From the NCBI GenBank assembly GCA_019359745.1, contig JAHHGT010000001.1, positions 124,001 through 188,000 of the forward strand: 64,000 nucleotides of DNA, in the 5' to 3' direction. Both the position numbers and the translations under genes were made by a program. Positions 16,928 through 24,666 of the stretch are shown piece after piece (position 1 is the first letter of the stretch; each line of letters starts with the position of its first letter). Under the pieces are notes generated by a model. The model was not told where the DNA came from. It saw only the letters and a program-made list of their open reading frames with translations, and did no database searches. The DNA is from Aphanothece saxicola GSE-SYN-MK-01-06B (GTDB taxonomy: Bacteria; Cyanobacteriota; Cyanobacteriia; PCC-6307; Cyanobiaceae).

Positions 16928-18204
16928 TGGCCCGTCCGGAACGGGGTCTGCGGCATGTGCTCCTGGCGGCCCTGGCCCTGGCCGTGGTGCTCGGGCTCGG
17001 CCTGCGGCAGGTGTGGGGAGCGGCCGACCCCCAGCGAGCCGCCGGGGCGATGACGGTCACCAACCGCACGTCCGCTTCCTTCGAGCAACCCGCTGCCGGC
17101 CTCACCCCCGCGGAACGGGAGCGCCACCAGGCGGCCGATGTGCTCTTCGATCGCACCCATGTGCCCCTGGAGGGGGCCCCCGGGGCAGGTCTTGGACCCC
17201 GCTTCAATGCCGCCTCCTGCGTCGCCTGCCATGTGCGCAACGGTCGTGGCCGCCCGCTGATGGGGGAATCCCTGGTGCGGGTGGCGCTGCGGGATGGGCA
17301 GCCCGTGCCGGAGCTTGGCCGCCAGGTGCGGGACCGCGCCGTGCTGGGGGCCCGGCCGGATGCGGCCGTCACGGTGGCCTGGCAGGAGCGGGATGGCCTG
17401 CGCCGGCCGGTGGTCCAGCTGCAGGCAGACCCTTCCCTCGACCTTTCCGAGCGGGCAGTGGCCCGCTCCCTGCGGGTGGCGCCGCCGCTGCTGGGCCTGG
17501 GTCTGCTGGAGGCGGTGCCGGAGGCGGCGATCCTGGAGCACGCCGATCCCGATGACCGCGACGGTGACGGGATCTCGGGCCGACCCCACTGGCTGGAGGA
17601 ACCCGGGGGGAAGCAACGGCTGGGGCGCTTCGGCTGGAAGGCGATCTCCCCGTCGCTTCAGGACCAGACCGCGGCGGCTCTCCTGAACGACATGGGGCTG
17701 ACCAGCCCGGGGGACATCCGCCGGCGCGAGCTGGTGCTGGTGACCTACTACAGCCAGACCCTGGGGGCGCCGCGCACCGCCCTGCCCGCCACAAGCCCGG
17801 TGGTGCGTCGGGGCCGGGAGCTCTTCGACACCCTGCAGTGCGCCCGCTGCCATGTGCCGCAGCTGGCCACCGGCCGTTCACCGGCAGCGGTGGCCGGGGT
17901 GATCAACGGCCAGACCTTCTGGCCCTACACCGACCTGCTGCTGCACGACATGGGCGCCGGCCTCGACGACGGGGTGGCCGAGAAGGGGGCCCCGGGGCGG
18001 GAATGGCGCACGGCTCCGCTCTGGGGTCTCGGCCTGGCCAAGCGGGTGAATGGCTCGGTGGGGTTCCTCCACGACGGCCGGGCCCGCAGCCTCGAGGAGG
18101 CGATCCTCTGGCACGGGGGAGAGGCCACTGCCGCAAGGGAGCGCTTCACGACCCTGGCTCCGCAGCAGCGCCGCTGGCTCCTGGGCTGGCTGCAGCAGCT
18201 CTGA
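16927..18204 (+). CDS. Di-haem oxidoreductase (DUF1111, putative thiol/iron oxidoreductase)
   Basis: A periplasmic c-type cytochrome of about 425 residues, anchored or exported by an N-terminal hydrophobic segment (HVLLAALALAVVLGLGL). Two haem-attachment motifs are present: CVACH near residue 99 and CARCH near residue 305, in the spacing of the DHOR family, which is related to MauG and di-haem peroxidases. A DPDDRDGDGISG segment suggests a calcium site. DUF1111 proteins often neighbour imelysins; here the ATG at 16927 overlaps the imelysin stop, so they probably act together, perhaps in redox handling of iron. A TTG one codon upstream is an alternative start. Substrate is unknown. Confidence 0.87.
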   Translation: MARPERGLRHVLLAALALAVVLGLGLRQVWGAADPQRAAGAMTVTNRTSASFEQPAAGLTPAERERHQAADVLFDRTHVPLEGAPGAGLGPRFNAASCVACHVRNGRGRPLMGESLVRVALRDGQPVPELGRQVRDRAVLGARPDAAVTVAWQERDGLRRPVVQLQADPSLDLSERAVARSLRVAPPLLGLGLLEAVPEAAILEHADPDDRDGDGISGRPHWLEEPGGKQRLGRFGWKAISPSLQDQTAAALLNDMGLTSPGDIRRRELVLVTYYSQTLGAPRTALPATSPVVRRGRELFDTLQCARCHVPQLATGRSPAAVAGVINGQTFWPYTDLLLHDMGAGLDDGVAEKGAPGREWRTAPLWGLGLAKRVNGSVGFLHDGRARSLEEAILWHGGEATAARERFTTLAPQQRRWLLGWLQQL

Positions 18205-18207
18205 TGT

Positions 18208-18927
18208 TCAGAGGGCGAACAGGGCGTCGTAACGGCCGTACTCCGGCTTGCGCAGGCCATCGGCCGCCAGCATCCGACGCAGTTCGATGATCTCGGCGCG
18301 CTGGGCCACGATCACGCCCCTGGCGAAGCGCCGGATGGTGGGGTTGGTGCTTTTGGCCAGGGCGTCGTGGGCCATGATCAGCGCCCCGCCGTGGTGGTGG
18401 AGCATCCCCTCCAGGAACCAGACCACACGGCTGTCCGGGGTGGGAGCGTCGCCCATCATGCGCATCCCGTCGATCTGGGCCTGGCTCATGCGGCTCAGGC
18501 CGGCGAGGCTGTTGGGATCGCCTCCTTTGGCCAAAGCCACGGGATACACGGGGGCCTGGGGGTACCAGGCCTTGCGCCACAGCCCCATCGCCCGGATCTC
18601 GTTGGCCTGATCGCGCCAGATTGTGGTGGCCAGGGCCCCCACCCCGGGCGCCCCGATGCCGAAGACGAATTCGCTCATCCGCAGGGCGCCGGTGTGGTGC
18701 TGCACCATCCCGTCGATGAAGCGCAGGTCGTAGGTGGCGCCGGCGGGGCCCACGTCGTGGGCGTGGGCGGCATGGGCCGACGGCCCCGAAGGACCGGGCT
18801 GGCTCGGGGCGGCGTGATTGTGATGGTTGTGGTGCATGCCGCCGTGGTCCTGTGCCTGGGCGGGCGCCGCCAGTGTCAGGGCGCCAAGAAGCCCGACCAA
18901 GGCGGTGGCAAAACGGCGCGGGTGCAT
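18208..18927 (-). CDS. DUF305 family exported protein, copper-responsive candidate
   Basis: A 239-residue secreted protein. Signal peptide MHPRRFATALVGLLGALTLA with cleavage near AQAQD; a His/Pro-rich linker (DHGGMHHNHHNHAAPSQPG) that could bind metal; then two DUF305 halves, each with an HH motif: DGMVQHHTGALRMSEF and LEGMLHHHGGALIMAHDALA. DUF305 is a ferritin-like helical fold found in metal-resistance loci; its biochemistry is not established. Immediately upstream is a MerR-type promoter (18949-18980) almost identical to that of copA in this window, so the gene likely belongs to the same copper-type regulon. It is convergent with the di-haem oxidase gene, 3 bases apart. Confidence 0.85.
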   Translation of the reverse strand: MHPRRFATALVGLLGALTLAAPAQAQDHGGMHHNHHNHAAPSQPGPSGPSAHAAHAHDVGPAGATYDLRFIDGMVQHHTGALRMSEFVFGIGAPGVGALATTIWRDQANEIRAMGLWRKAWYPQAPVYPVALAKGGDPNSLAGLSRMSQAQIDGMRMMGDAPTPDSRVVWFLEGMLHHHGGALIMAHDALAKSTNPTIRRFARGVIVAQRAEIIELRRMLAADGLRKPEYGRYDALFAL

Positions 18928-18948
18928 GGCGAGAGGAGAACTGGGATC

Positions 18949-18980
18949 ACCGTATGGTCTCCACTCGGCTGGAGAGTCAA
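18949..18980 (-). promoter_or_regulatory. MerR/CueR-type promoter-operator upstream of DUF305 gene
   Basis: On the minus strand a -35 TTGACT and a -10-like TACGGT are 20 bases apart, longer than the usual 17, with a TCTCCA-N6-TGGAGA dyad filling the spacer (18958-18975). That overlong spacer with internal dyad is the hallmark of MerR-family activation. It is identical at 29 of 32 positions to the copA promoter at 31327-31358. Confidence 0.85.
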
Positions 18981-19639
18981 GAAGTCCCGTACCAGCTGCG
19001 GTACCACTGGGCCATCTGCTCGATCTCCTGGCTCTGGACCTTCACCATCGCCTGCTGCATGGCCAGCAACGGGGGATGCTGGCTGTTGGCCTGGGCCATG
19101 GAGGCCATCATCACGCCCATGCGGTGGTGGGGAATCATCTGTTGGATGAAGGCGCGATCGAAATCCGAGGCGTTCTGCAGCCAGGCGACATCGGTGCCGG
19201 TTCCTCCCATTCCCATCATTCCCATGCCGCCGCCGTGGCCCATGCCGCCGCCCCACGCCGGCACAGCGCCGCCGAACCACTGGCGGTACCAGGTGCGCAT
19301 CTGGGCGTTCTCCAGCGTCTGACTGTCCTTGATGCTGCGGGCCAGGGCCTTGATCTCCGGCCGCTTGGCCCGGCTCAGGGCCAGATCCGCCATGGCGATG
19401 GCCCCGTCGTGGTGGGGAATCATCATCACGATGAAGTGCTGATCCATCGACTGGGCGCCCATGCGGCCGTGACCTGCCGGGCCCGTACCCATCCCGCTCC
19501 CCATGGGAGGAGCGATGGAAGGCGACGCTGCAAGCGCTGGCGCCCCCAGCCCCAGGACCAGCACCCCCAGACCGGCGACGGCAGCAAACCGGCGCGACGC
19601 CGCCCGGGTCCTGCCGCCTTTGCATCGGGACTGGTCCAT
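18977..19639 (-). CDS. DUF305 family exported protein, second copy
   Basis: A 220-residue exported protein related to its neighbour but divergent. It has a basic start and hydrophobic stretch (FAAVAGLGVLVLGLGAPALA) with AXA cleavage. Two DUF305 halves carry MIPHHDGAIAMADLALSR and MIPHHRMGVMMASMAQANS. A Met/Gly-rich linker (GGGMGHGGGMGMMGMGG) lies between them, a composition common in periplasmic copper proteins. I use ATG at 19639 (MDQSRCKGGRTRAASRR); ATG at 19675 or 19732 would lengthen the N-region. It lies between the MerR regulator upstream and the other DUF305 gene downstream, on the same strand. Confidence 0.83.
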   Translation of the reverse strand: MDQSRCKGGRTRAASRRFAAVAGLGVLVLGLGAPALAASPSIAPPMGSGMGTGPAGHGRMGAQSMDQHFIVMMIPHHDGAIAMADLALSRAKRPEIKALARSIKDSQTLENAQMRTWYRQWFGGAVPAWGGGMGHGGGMGMMGMGGTGTDVAWLQNASDFDRAFIQQMIPHHRMGVMMASMAQANSQHPPLLAMQQAMVKVQSQEIEQMAQWYRSWYGTS

Positions 19640-19759
19640 CAGCTCGGCTCCCTTGCTTGTGGCTGTCTTCAGCATGGGAAGGCAGCAGGGGGCCGGTCGG
19701 GGTCCGGTACACGGCTTCACCTTGGGGCCCATGGCCTTGCCGTTCGCTGTTGCCAGGCC

Positions 19760-20149
19760 TCAGACCTGAAGGTTGGGGCAGATCACATCCCCCTGCTTGG
19801 CCGGGTCGCTCTGCCAGCCGGCCAGCAAGCCCTGCAGTTCCTGTCTGAGCTGCCCCAGCTCCCTGATCTGGACATCGATCCGCTCAATCTGCCGCTCCAG
19901 CTGCATGTGGATGTCGCCGCAGGGCAGGTCGCCGGCATCATGCACCGCCAGACAGCCCTGGATCTCCTCCAGGCTGAGTCCCAGGGTCTTGAGTCGCCGG
20001 ATGAATTCGAGCCGCCGCAGGCTCTCCTCGGCAAACAGCCGGTAGCCACCCTCGCTGCGACCGATGGCGGGCAACAGGCCGAGATCCTCGTAATAACGCA
20101 GGGTCTTGACGGGCAATCCGCTGCGACCAGCCAACACGCCGATCTTCAT
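19760..20149 (-). CDS. MerR-family transcriptional regulator (CueR/metal-sensor type)
   Basis: A 129-residue MerR protein. The N-terminal winged helix reads MKIGVLAGRSGLPVKTLRYY and GYRLFAEESLRRLEFIRRLK; a long dimerisation helix follows (HMQLERQIERIDVQIRELGQ). Cysteines occur in GDLPCGDI, just before that helix, and in VICPNLQV at the C-terminus, both plausible metal ligands. Its likely operator (TCTCC-N8-GGAGA) recurs at three promoters here: its own, a DUF305 gene and copA, so it probably senses copper or another soft metal. I start at 20149 (MKIG, the family norm); 20176 and 20182 are also in frame but lie close to the predicted promoter. The CueR label is by context. Confidence 0.88.
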   Translation of the reverse strand: MKIGVLAGRSGLPVKTLRYYEDLGLLPAIGRSEGGYRLFAEESLRRLEFIRRLKTLGLSLEEIQGCLAVHDAGDLPCGDIHMQLERQIERIDVQIRELGQLRQELQGLLAGWQSDPAKQGDVICPNLQV

Positions 20150-20185
20150 GCCGGTGTTGACGCTGACGGCCGCCATGGGCATGAA

Positions 20186-20208
20186 TCTCCACTGATAGGG
20201 AGACTTTA
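20186..20208 (-). promoter_or_regulatory. MerR-type operator upstream of the merR-family gene (autoregulation)
   Basis: A dyad TCTCC/GGAGA with 8-base spacing (20186-20203), the same frame as in the DUF305 and copA promoters, lies directly upstream of the regulator with a weak -35 TAAAGT (20208-20203 on the minus strand). The -10 is not convincing. It suggests autoregulation. Confidence 0.6.
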
Positions 20209-20280
20209 GTGGCGGCTCTGGTCGCCGCACCCGACGAGGCCCGCCCATTCAGCCCACTGATCGATCAGGAGGCCGCCGCT

Positions 20281-20463
20281 TCAATGATGGCTGTCGTGGC
20301 GGATTCGACAGGGAAGGGCCGTGTTCAGCGTGATGGCGTTGATCAGCACCCTGGCTGCTTGCCCTGGGCTGCAGACGTCGTCAATGGCGGTTTGCAGGTT
20401 GGTGCTCGCCTGCTCAAAGGAGTTGGTTGTGTGGACAACGAACAAGGGAATCAGCGGCGACAC
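20281..20463 (-). CDS. Possible small protein of 60 residues
   Basis: Between the MerR gene and the CsbD gene (20204-20547) the only candidate is this minus-strand frame from a GTG, reading MSPLIPLFVVHTTNSFEQAS and ending CRIRHDSHH. It has no recognised domain; composition is less GC-rich than the neighbours. A GAGAGG sequence precedes the start. It may be a real small gene or chance. The rest of the interval shows no other feature I can support. Confidence 0.3.
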   Translation of the reverse strand: MSPLIPLFVVHTTNSFEQASTNLQTAIDDVCSPGQAARVLINAITLNTALPCRIRHDSHH

Positions 20464-20547
20464 GGCCTCTCAGGGTATTGTTGGGGGGACATCGCCGCAG
20501 GCAATCCGGGGGGATGTTGCGGCGAGTCTCCGGGCCTTCCGGCCCGC

Positions 20548-20766
20548 TCAGCCCTGGCCGTCAGCCAGTTTCGCGGCAGCGTCGCTGACCTTTTGGGCCA
20601 TGGACCTGGCGCTGTCCTTGAGATCTTCTGCAGCATTCATGGCAGAGGCTTGAACCTGTTTGGCCTTGCCCTTGAGTTGGTGGCCCGTGTCGCCGGTCAG
20701 TTCACCCAGGGCCGCTTCAAGTTTGCCTTCGGCATCCTTGGCGGCGGCGTCGATTTTGTTGGACAT
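20548..20766 (-). CDS. CsbD-like stress protein
   Basis: A 72-residue hydrophilic, Lys/Ala/Asp-rich protein, MSNKIDAAAKDAEGKLEAAL then GELTGDTGHQLKGKAKQVQA, with the CsbD pattern (GxxKEAxGKLTGDxxLxxxGKxxQ). A second amphipathic repeat follows (EDLKDSARSMAQKVSDAAAK), making it slightly longer and more LEA-like than typical CsbD. The family is induced by general stress in many bacteria; no biochemical role is known. It stands alone with a 345-base gap upstream. Confidence 0.83.
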   Translation of the reverse strand: MSNKIDAAAKDAEGKLEAALGELTGDTGHQLKGKAKQVQASAMNAAEDLKDSARSMAQKVSDAAAKLADGQG

Positions 20767-21112
20767 GGTTCAAGTGGCGATGGGAATCAGCAGGTGGCGA
20801 TGGGTCACCTTGTGGTAACAGCATCGCAGGTGAAATCGACTTCCTTCACATCATTCGCGCCTCTTCTTGTCTGCCCTCCCAGCCTAGTCCTTTCAGATCG
20901 CCAGACGTCTGCCATGCACACCGCACACAGGGCGAAGGATGGCAAGGACGTGTAACGCCTTGGTCGGAAAGGGCTCGGCTGCGGCTTTCTGCATCAGCCT
21001 GCATTGCCATGGCGGCGGATCCGCCTCTGGCTCAAACTTCATGTTCAATGTTTTTTAATCGCTTGACCTGAAAAGGCATGGCTGTGAAAAAGTGGTTGGT
21101 GGGGGTTGAACC
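20767..21112. other. Intergenic region, divergent promoters
   Basis: No gene is supported here. It separates the CsbD gene (minus) from the GH13 gene (plus) and is AT-richer than the surroundings. Visible items are a near-duplicate AGTGGCGATGGG / AGGTGGCGATGGG shortly upstream of CsbD and a 12-base palindrome GGCGGATCCGCC at 21014-21025. Promoters for both genes must lie here but no clear pair stands out. Confidence 0.4.
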
Positions 21113-22897
21113 ATGGTCAAGCCGCCGATCATTGCTGGCATGGGATCCATGCCCTCTGCTGCCGGGGTGGCATTTCGGGTCTGGGCGCCCCATGCCGACG
21201 GGGTTTCCGTCATCGGTTCTTTCAACGATTGGGATGGTGCCGCCCATCCGATGGACCCCGAGCCGCGCGGCTTCTGGTCCATCAGGATTGAAAGTGCCAG
21301 GATCGGTGACCATTACAAGTATCAACTCTCCACGCCGTGGGGGGTGATCAAGCGCATTGATCCCTATGCCCGCGAGGTGACCAGCTCGGTGGGCAATGCC
21401 ATCATTCATGATCCTGATTTCGATTGGGATGATGATGACTTCTCCATAAAGTGCTGGAATGAGCTTGTCATCTATGAGTTGCATGTCGGCACGTTCAATG
21501 ATGATGACATCACCCAGCCAGGCCGCTTCAATTCCATCGCCGCTCGTCTGGACCATCTGAAGCGGCTGGGTATCAATGCCATTGAGATCATGCCGGTAGG
21601 TCAGTTTGCCGGCCAACGCTCCTGGGGCTACAACCCATCTCACATCTTTGCCGTCGATTCAGACTATGGCGGTTCCCTGGTCTTCAAGCGGTTCATCAAG
21701 CGTGCCCATCAAGCTGGCATCGCTGTCATCCTGGATGTGGTCTTCAATCACTTTGGCCCCAGCGACCTTGACCTCTGGAGATTCGACGGCTGGTCTGAGA
21801 ATGACAAGGGGGGAATCTATTTCTACAACGATGATCGTGCCCTGACACCCTGGGGGGAGACGCGGCCCGATTACGGCCGGGGGGAGGTTCGTCAATACAT
21901 TCTTGATAACGTGGAGATGTGGCTAAATGAGTACCACCTGGATGGCTTGCGATTTGATAGCACGGGCTACATACGCACCATTGGAGATGCCGAGACAGAA
22001 GAGATTCCCGATGGTTGGAGTCTCCTCCAGGCCATCAATGAAACCGTGGCCCGTCATGACTCTGGACGCATCACCATCGCCGAAGACCTGCGCAGCAATG
22101 ACTGGTTGACCAAGGATGTGGGGGCTGGGGGCGCGGGCTTTGACTCCCAATGGGATCCCCACTTCATCCAACCCATCCGTCAGGCCGTGATTGCGCCCAG
22201 GGATGAAGACCGCGGCCTGGAGCAGATCCGTGAGGCCATTCTTTATCGCTACAACGACGACGCCTTTGAGCGGGTGATCTACAGCGAATCCCATGATGAC
22301 GTTGCCAATGGCCAGTCCCGGATTCCCCAGGACGTCAACCCCTCGGATCCCACCGGTTGGCATGCCCAGAAGCGTTCCACCCTGGCGGCCGCGATGGTGT
22401 TCACGGCACCCGGAATTCCCATGCTGTTTCAGGGACAGGAGTTTCTCGAGGGTGGCTGGTTCCGTGACACGGTTCCCGTCGACTGGGACCAGCGCCAGGA
22501 GTTTCGCGGCATCGTGCGCCTCTACCGGGATCTGATCCACCTTCGGCTGGATCGAGAGGGCGTCTCCCATGGGCTCTGTGGTCAGTTCACCCAGGTGTTT
22601 CATGTCGATACCGATCGAGGCCTGCTGGCCTTTCACCGATGGGACCGGGGAGGGCCCGGAGATGATGTTGTCGTGATCGCCAATTTGTCTCACCAGCCCC
22701 AAGAGCACTACGTCGTGGGCTTTCCGGAGGCTGAGGCATGGAAACTTCGCTTCAACAGTGATTGGCATGGCTACAGTGAGTGCTTTGACGGCTACCCAAG
22801 CGCTGACGTCGCGGCTGTTTCAGGGGAGTGGGATGGGTTCCCCTATCACGGCTCTTTCGGTGTAGGTCCGTACAGCGTTCTGATCTATTCCCAGTGA
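21113..22897 (+). CDS. GH13 alpha-amylase-superfamily enzyme with CBM48 (branching/trehalohydrolase-like)
   Basis: A 594-residue alpha-glucan enzyme. An N-terminal CBM48-like beta domain (FRVWAPHADGVSVIGSFNDW, residues 20-100) precedes the catalytic barrel: YELHVGTF, GINAIEIMPVGQF, VILDVVFNHFGP, nucleophile Asp about 281 in LDGLRFDSTGY, acid Glu about 323 in ITIAEDLR, and YSESHDDV near 390. This layout fits branching enzymes and maltooligosyl-trehalose trehalohydrolase relatives; I cannot decide between transglycosylation and hydrolysis. It is not a typical GlgB by length. The codon use and GC are visibly lower than flanking genes, hinting at horizontal gain. A transglutaminase-like gene follows after 27 bases. 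Confidence 0.85.
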   Translation: MVKPPIIAGMGSMPSAAGVAFRVWAPHADGVSVIGSFNDWDGAAHPMDPEPRGFWSIRIESARIGDHYKYQLSTPWGVIKRIDPYAREVTSSVGNAIIHDPDFDWDDDDFSIKCWNELVIYELHVGTFNDDDITQPGRFNSIAARLDHLKRLGINAIEIMPVGQFAGQRSWGYNPSHIFAVDSDYGGSLVFKRFIKRAHQAGIAVILDVVFNHFGPSDLDLWRFDGWSENDKGGIYFYNDDRALTPWGETRPDYGRGEVRQYILDNVEMWLNEYHLDGLRFDSTGYIRTIGDAETEEIPDGWSLLQAINETVARHDSGRITIAEDLRSNDWLTKDVGAGGAGFDSQWDPHFIQPIRQAVIAPRDEDRGLEQIREAILYRYNDDAFERVIYSESHDDVANGQSRIPQDVNPSDPTGWHAQKRSTLAAAMVFTAPGIPMLFQGQEFLEGGWFRDTVPVDWDQRQEFRGIVRLYRDLIHLRLDREGVSHGLCGQFTQVFHVDTDRGLLAFHRWDRGGPGDDVVVIANLSHQPQEHYVVGFPEAEAWKLRFNSDWHGYSECFDGYPSADVAAVSGEWDGFPYHGSFGVGPYSVLIYSQ

Positions 22898-22924
22898 TCC
22901 ATTCTTTCTGTGCATGGCGAGCCG

Positions 22925-23806
22925 ATGAGACGCTTCAACATCCATCACCTCACCACCTACAGCTATAGCGCCCCTGTGCGACTTGGCATCCATACACTGC
23001 GTCTTCGTCCCCGAGAGGGCCACGACCTGCGCATCGAAACCTCCTCGTTGTCAATCATCCCGGCGGCAAAGCTGCGCTGGCACCGTGATGTCGAGGGCAA
23101 TTGTCTTGCCACGGTGTCGTTTCGAGAGTCTGCAGACAGATTGCTGATTGAAAGCAATTTGATCATTCAGCAATACGACCGAGTTCCTCTTGACTTCCTT
23201 GTCGATGAGGAGGCCGTCCACTATCCCTTTCAGTATGCGTCCAAGGACCGCCCCATTCTGGAGGCCTATCTCACGCCAACGGACGCTGAACAGCCCTGCC
23301 AGGCCTTGCTGCAATGGATGTCAACGGTCTGGAAGCCAGGCGAGATCATCCAGAGCTACACGTTGTTGAAGCGGCTGAATCTGGCGACCCACCAGCGTGT
23401 CTCCTACCGCAAGCGCGATGAGCCTGGCGTCCAGAGCTCCGCCGAAACGCTTCACTGCGGTTGGGGGTCCTGCCGTGACATGGCCTTTTTGTTCATGGAG
23501 GCGGCCCGGTGTTTCGGATTCGCCGCCCGTTTCGTCAGTGGTTACAGCTTCACGGCGCTGCCACCGGAGGAAGCCGGCAGCATGCATGCCTGGGCGGAGG
23601 TTTTTCTGCCGGGGGCTGGCTGGAAGGGGTTCGATCCCACCCATGCCGGCATCGTCGGCGACACCCACATCCCCGTCGCGGTGGCCCGACGGCCCGAGTC
23701 GGTGCCACCCATCGCCGGCAGCTTCGGCGGAGCTTCCCTGCTGTCGATGCAGGTGGGCGTCTGGATCACCGAGCTCCAGGGCATCAACACCCCGCTTGAG
23801 CCCTGA
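22925..23806 (+). CDS. Transglutaminase-like cysteine protease, two-domain type (first of four)
   Basis: A 293-residue protein. The N-terminal bacterial transglutaminase-like beta domain (MRRFNIHHLTTYSYSAPVRL, LRLRPREGHDLRIE) is followed by the transglutaminase core with a full triad: Cys183 in GWGSCRDMAFLF, His221 in MHAWAEVFLPG and Asp237 in GFDPTH. Such proteins are predicted peptidases or amide-bond-modifying enzymes and are often found with ATP-grasp (COG2308), alpha-E (COG2307) and Anbu genes. Here Anbu is 1.7 kb downstream. The 5' half shares the lower GC of the GH13 gene; the 3' half is GC-rich. I start at 22925; an ATG 15 bases earlier is possible. Substrate unknown. Confidence 0.88.
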   Translation: MRRFNIHHLTTYSYSAPVRLGIHTLRLRPREGHDLRIETSSLSIIPAAKLRWHRDVEGNCLATVSFRESADRLLIESNLIIQQYDRVPLDFLVDEEAVHYPFQYASKDRPILEAYLTPTDAEQPCQALLQWMSTVWKPGEIIQSYTLLKRLNLATHQRVSYRKRDEPGVQSSAETLHCGWGSCRDMAFLFMEAARCFGFAARFVSGYSFTALPPEEAGSMHAWAEVFLPGAGWKGFDPTHAGIVGDTHIPVAVARRPESVPPIAGSFGGASLLSMQVGVWITELQGINTPLEP

Positions 23807-23859
23807 CTGTCACGCGGCCGTGCTTGCCTGCCTGACCCCTTCCGATCCAGGCTGCAACA

Positions 23860-24663
23860 GTGCCCCTAGAACCTCTGCTGGGGGCCGCTGATCCGGCCGT
23901 CTTCCGGATCGTCTGTCCCACCGGTCACTCTGCCGTGCTGCTCACGGCCGACCATGCCGGCCGCGCCATTCCCCGTCGTCTGGCCAGCCTGGGCCTGAAT
24001 GAACGGGTGCTCGACACCCACGTGGCCTGGGATCTGGGCGTGGCCGGCCTGGCCCTGCAGCTGTCAGCGCGGCTCGATGCCTTCCTGATCCTGCACAACT
24101 ACTCGCGGCTGGTGGTCGATGCCAACCGGCCGCCGGACGCGCCCGATTCCATCGTCAGCCACAGCGAGGCCGCCGCCATCGCCGCCAACGCCAACCTCTC
24201 CCCGGCTGAGCGGCTGCAACGGCTCGATGAGCTTTTCCACCCCTACCACCGCCGCATCGGGGCGGAGCTGGAGGCCCGCAGCGCGCGAGGCCAGCCCAGC
24301 GTGTTGGTGACCCTGCACAGCTTCACGCCGGTGCTCGGCGCGGAGGTGCGCCCCTGGCATGTGGGGGTGCTCTACGGCCGCGATGACCGCCTGGCCCGAA
24401 GGATCCGCCTGGGGCTGGAGCGCGAGCACGGTCTGGAGGTGGGCGACAACCAGCCCTATGCCGTCAGCGACGCCAGCGACTACACGCTGGTGGTGCATGG
24501 CGAGCGGCGCCGGATTCCCCACGTGGAGCTGGAGATCCGCCAGGACCTGCTGGCTACCGAGGCCGCCCAGCAGGAGTGGGCACAGCGCCTCGCCGGTGTG
24601 CTGGAGGTGGCCCTGGCAGAGGGATTTCCGCCTCTTCAGCTTCGCCCACCGTTCTTAGGGTGA
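23860..24663 (+). CDS. N-formylglutamate amidohydrolase family protein
   Basis: A 267-residue zinc-dependent amidohydrolase-like protein of the FGase family (HutG-related, not the arginase fold). Motifs: LLTADHAGRAIPRRL (metal-binding DHAG), DTHVAWDLGV, LHNYSRLVVDANRPP, VTLHSFTPVL, HVGVLYGRDDRL and VELEIRQDLL. N-formylglutamate release is the family's reference reaction, from histidine degradation, but no hut genes are present; within a transglutaminase/Anbu cluster it may instead act on small amidated or formylated amino-acid or peptide products. The start is GTG at 23860. Only 3 bases separate it from the next gene. Confidence 0.88.
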   Translation: MPLEPLLGAADPAVFRIVCPTGHSAVLLTADHAGRAIPRRLASLGLNERVLDTHVAWDLGVAGLALQLSARLDAFLILHNYSRLVVDANRPPDAPDSIVSHSEAAAIAANANLSPAERLQRLDELFHPYHRRIGAELEARSARGQPSVLVTLHSFTPVLGAEVRPWHVGVLYGRDDRLARRIRLGLEREHGLEVGDNQPYAVSDASDYTLVVHGERRRIPHVELEIRQDLLATEAAQQEWAQRLAGVLEVALAEGFPPLQLRPPFLG

Positions 24664-24666
24664 TGC

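Noticed and set aside
21923-22768. 281-codon minus-strand frame in the GH13 gene
   Set aside because: Lies entirely within a motif-complete GH13 enzyme on the other strand; no domain or start signal.
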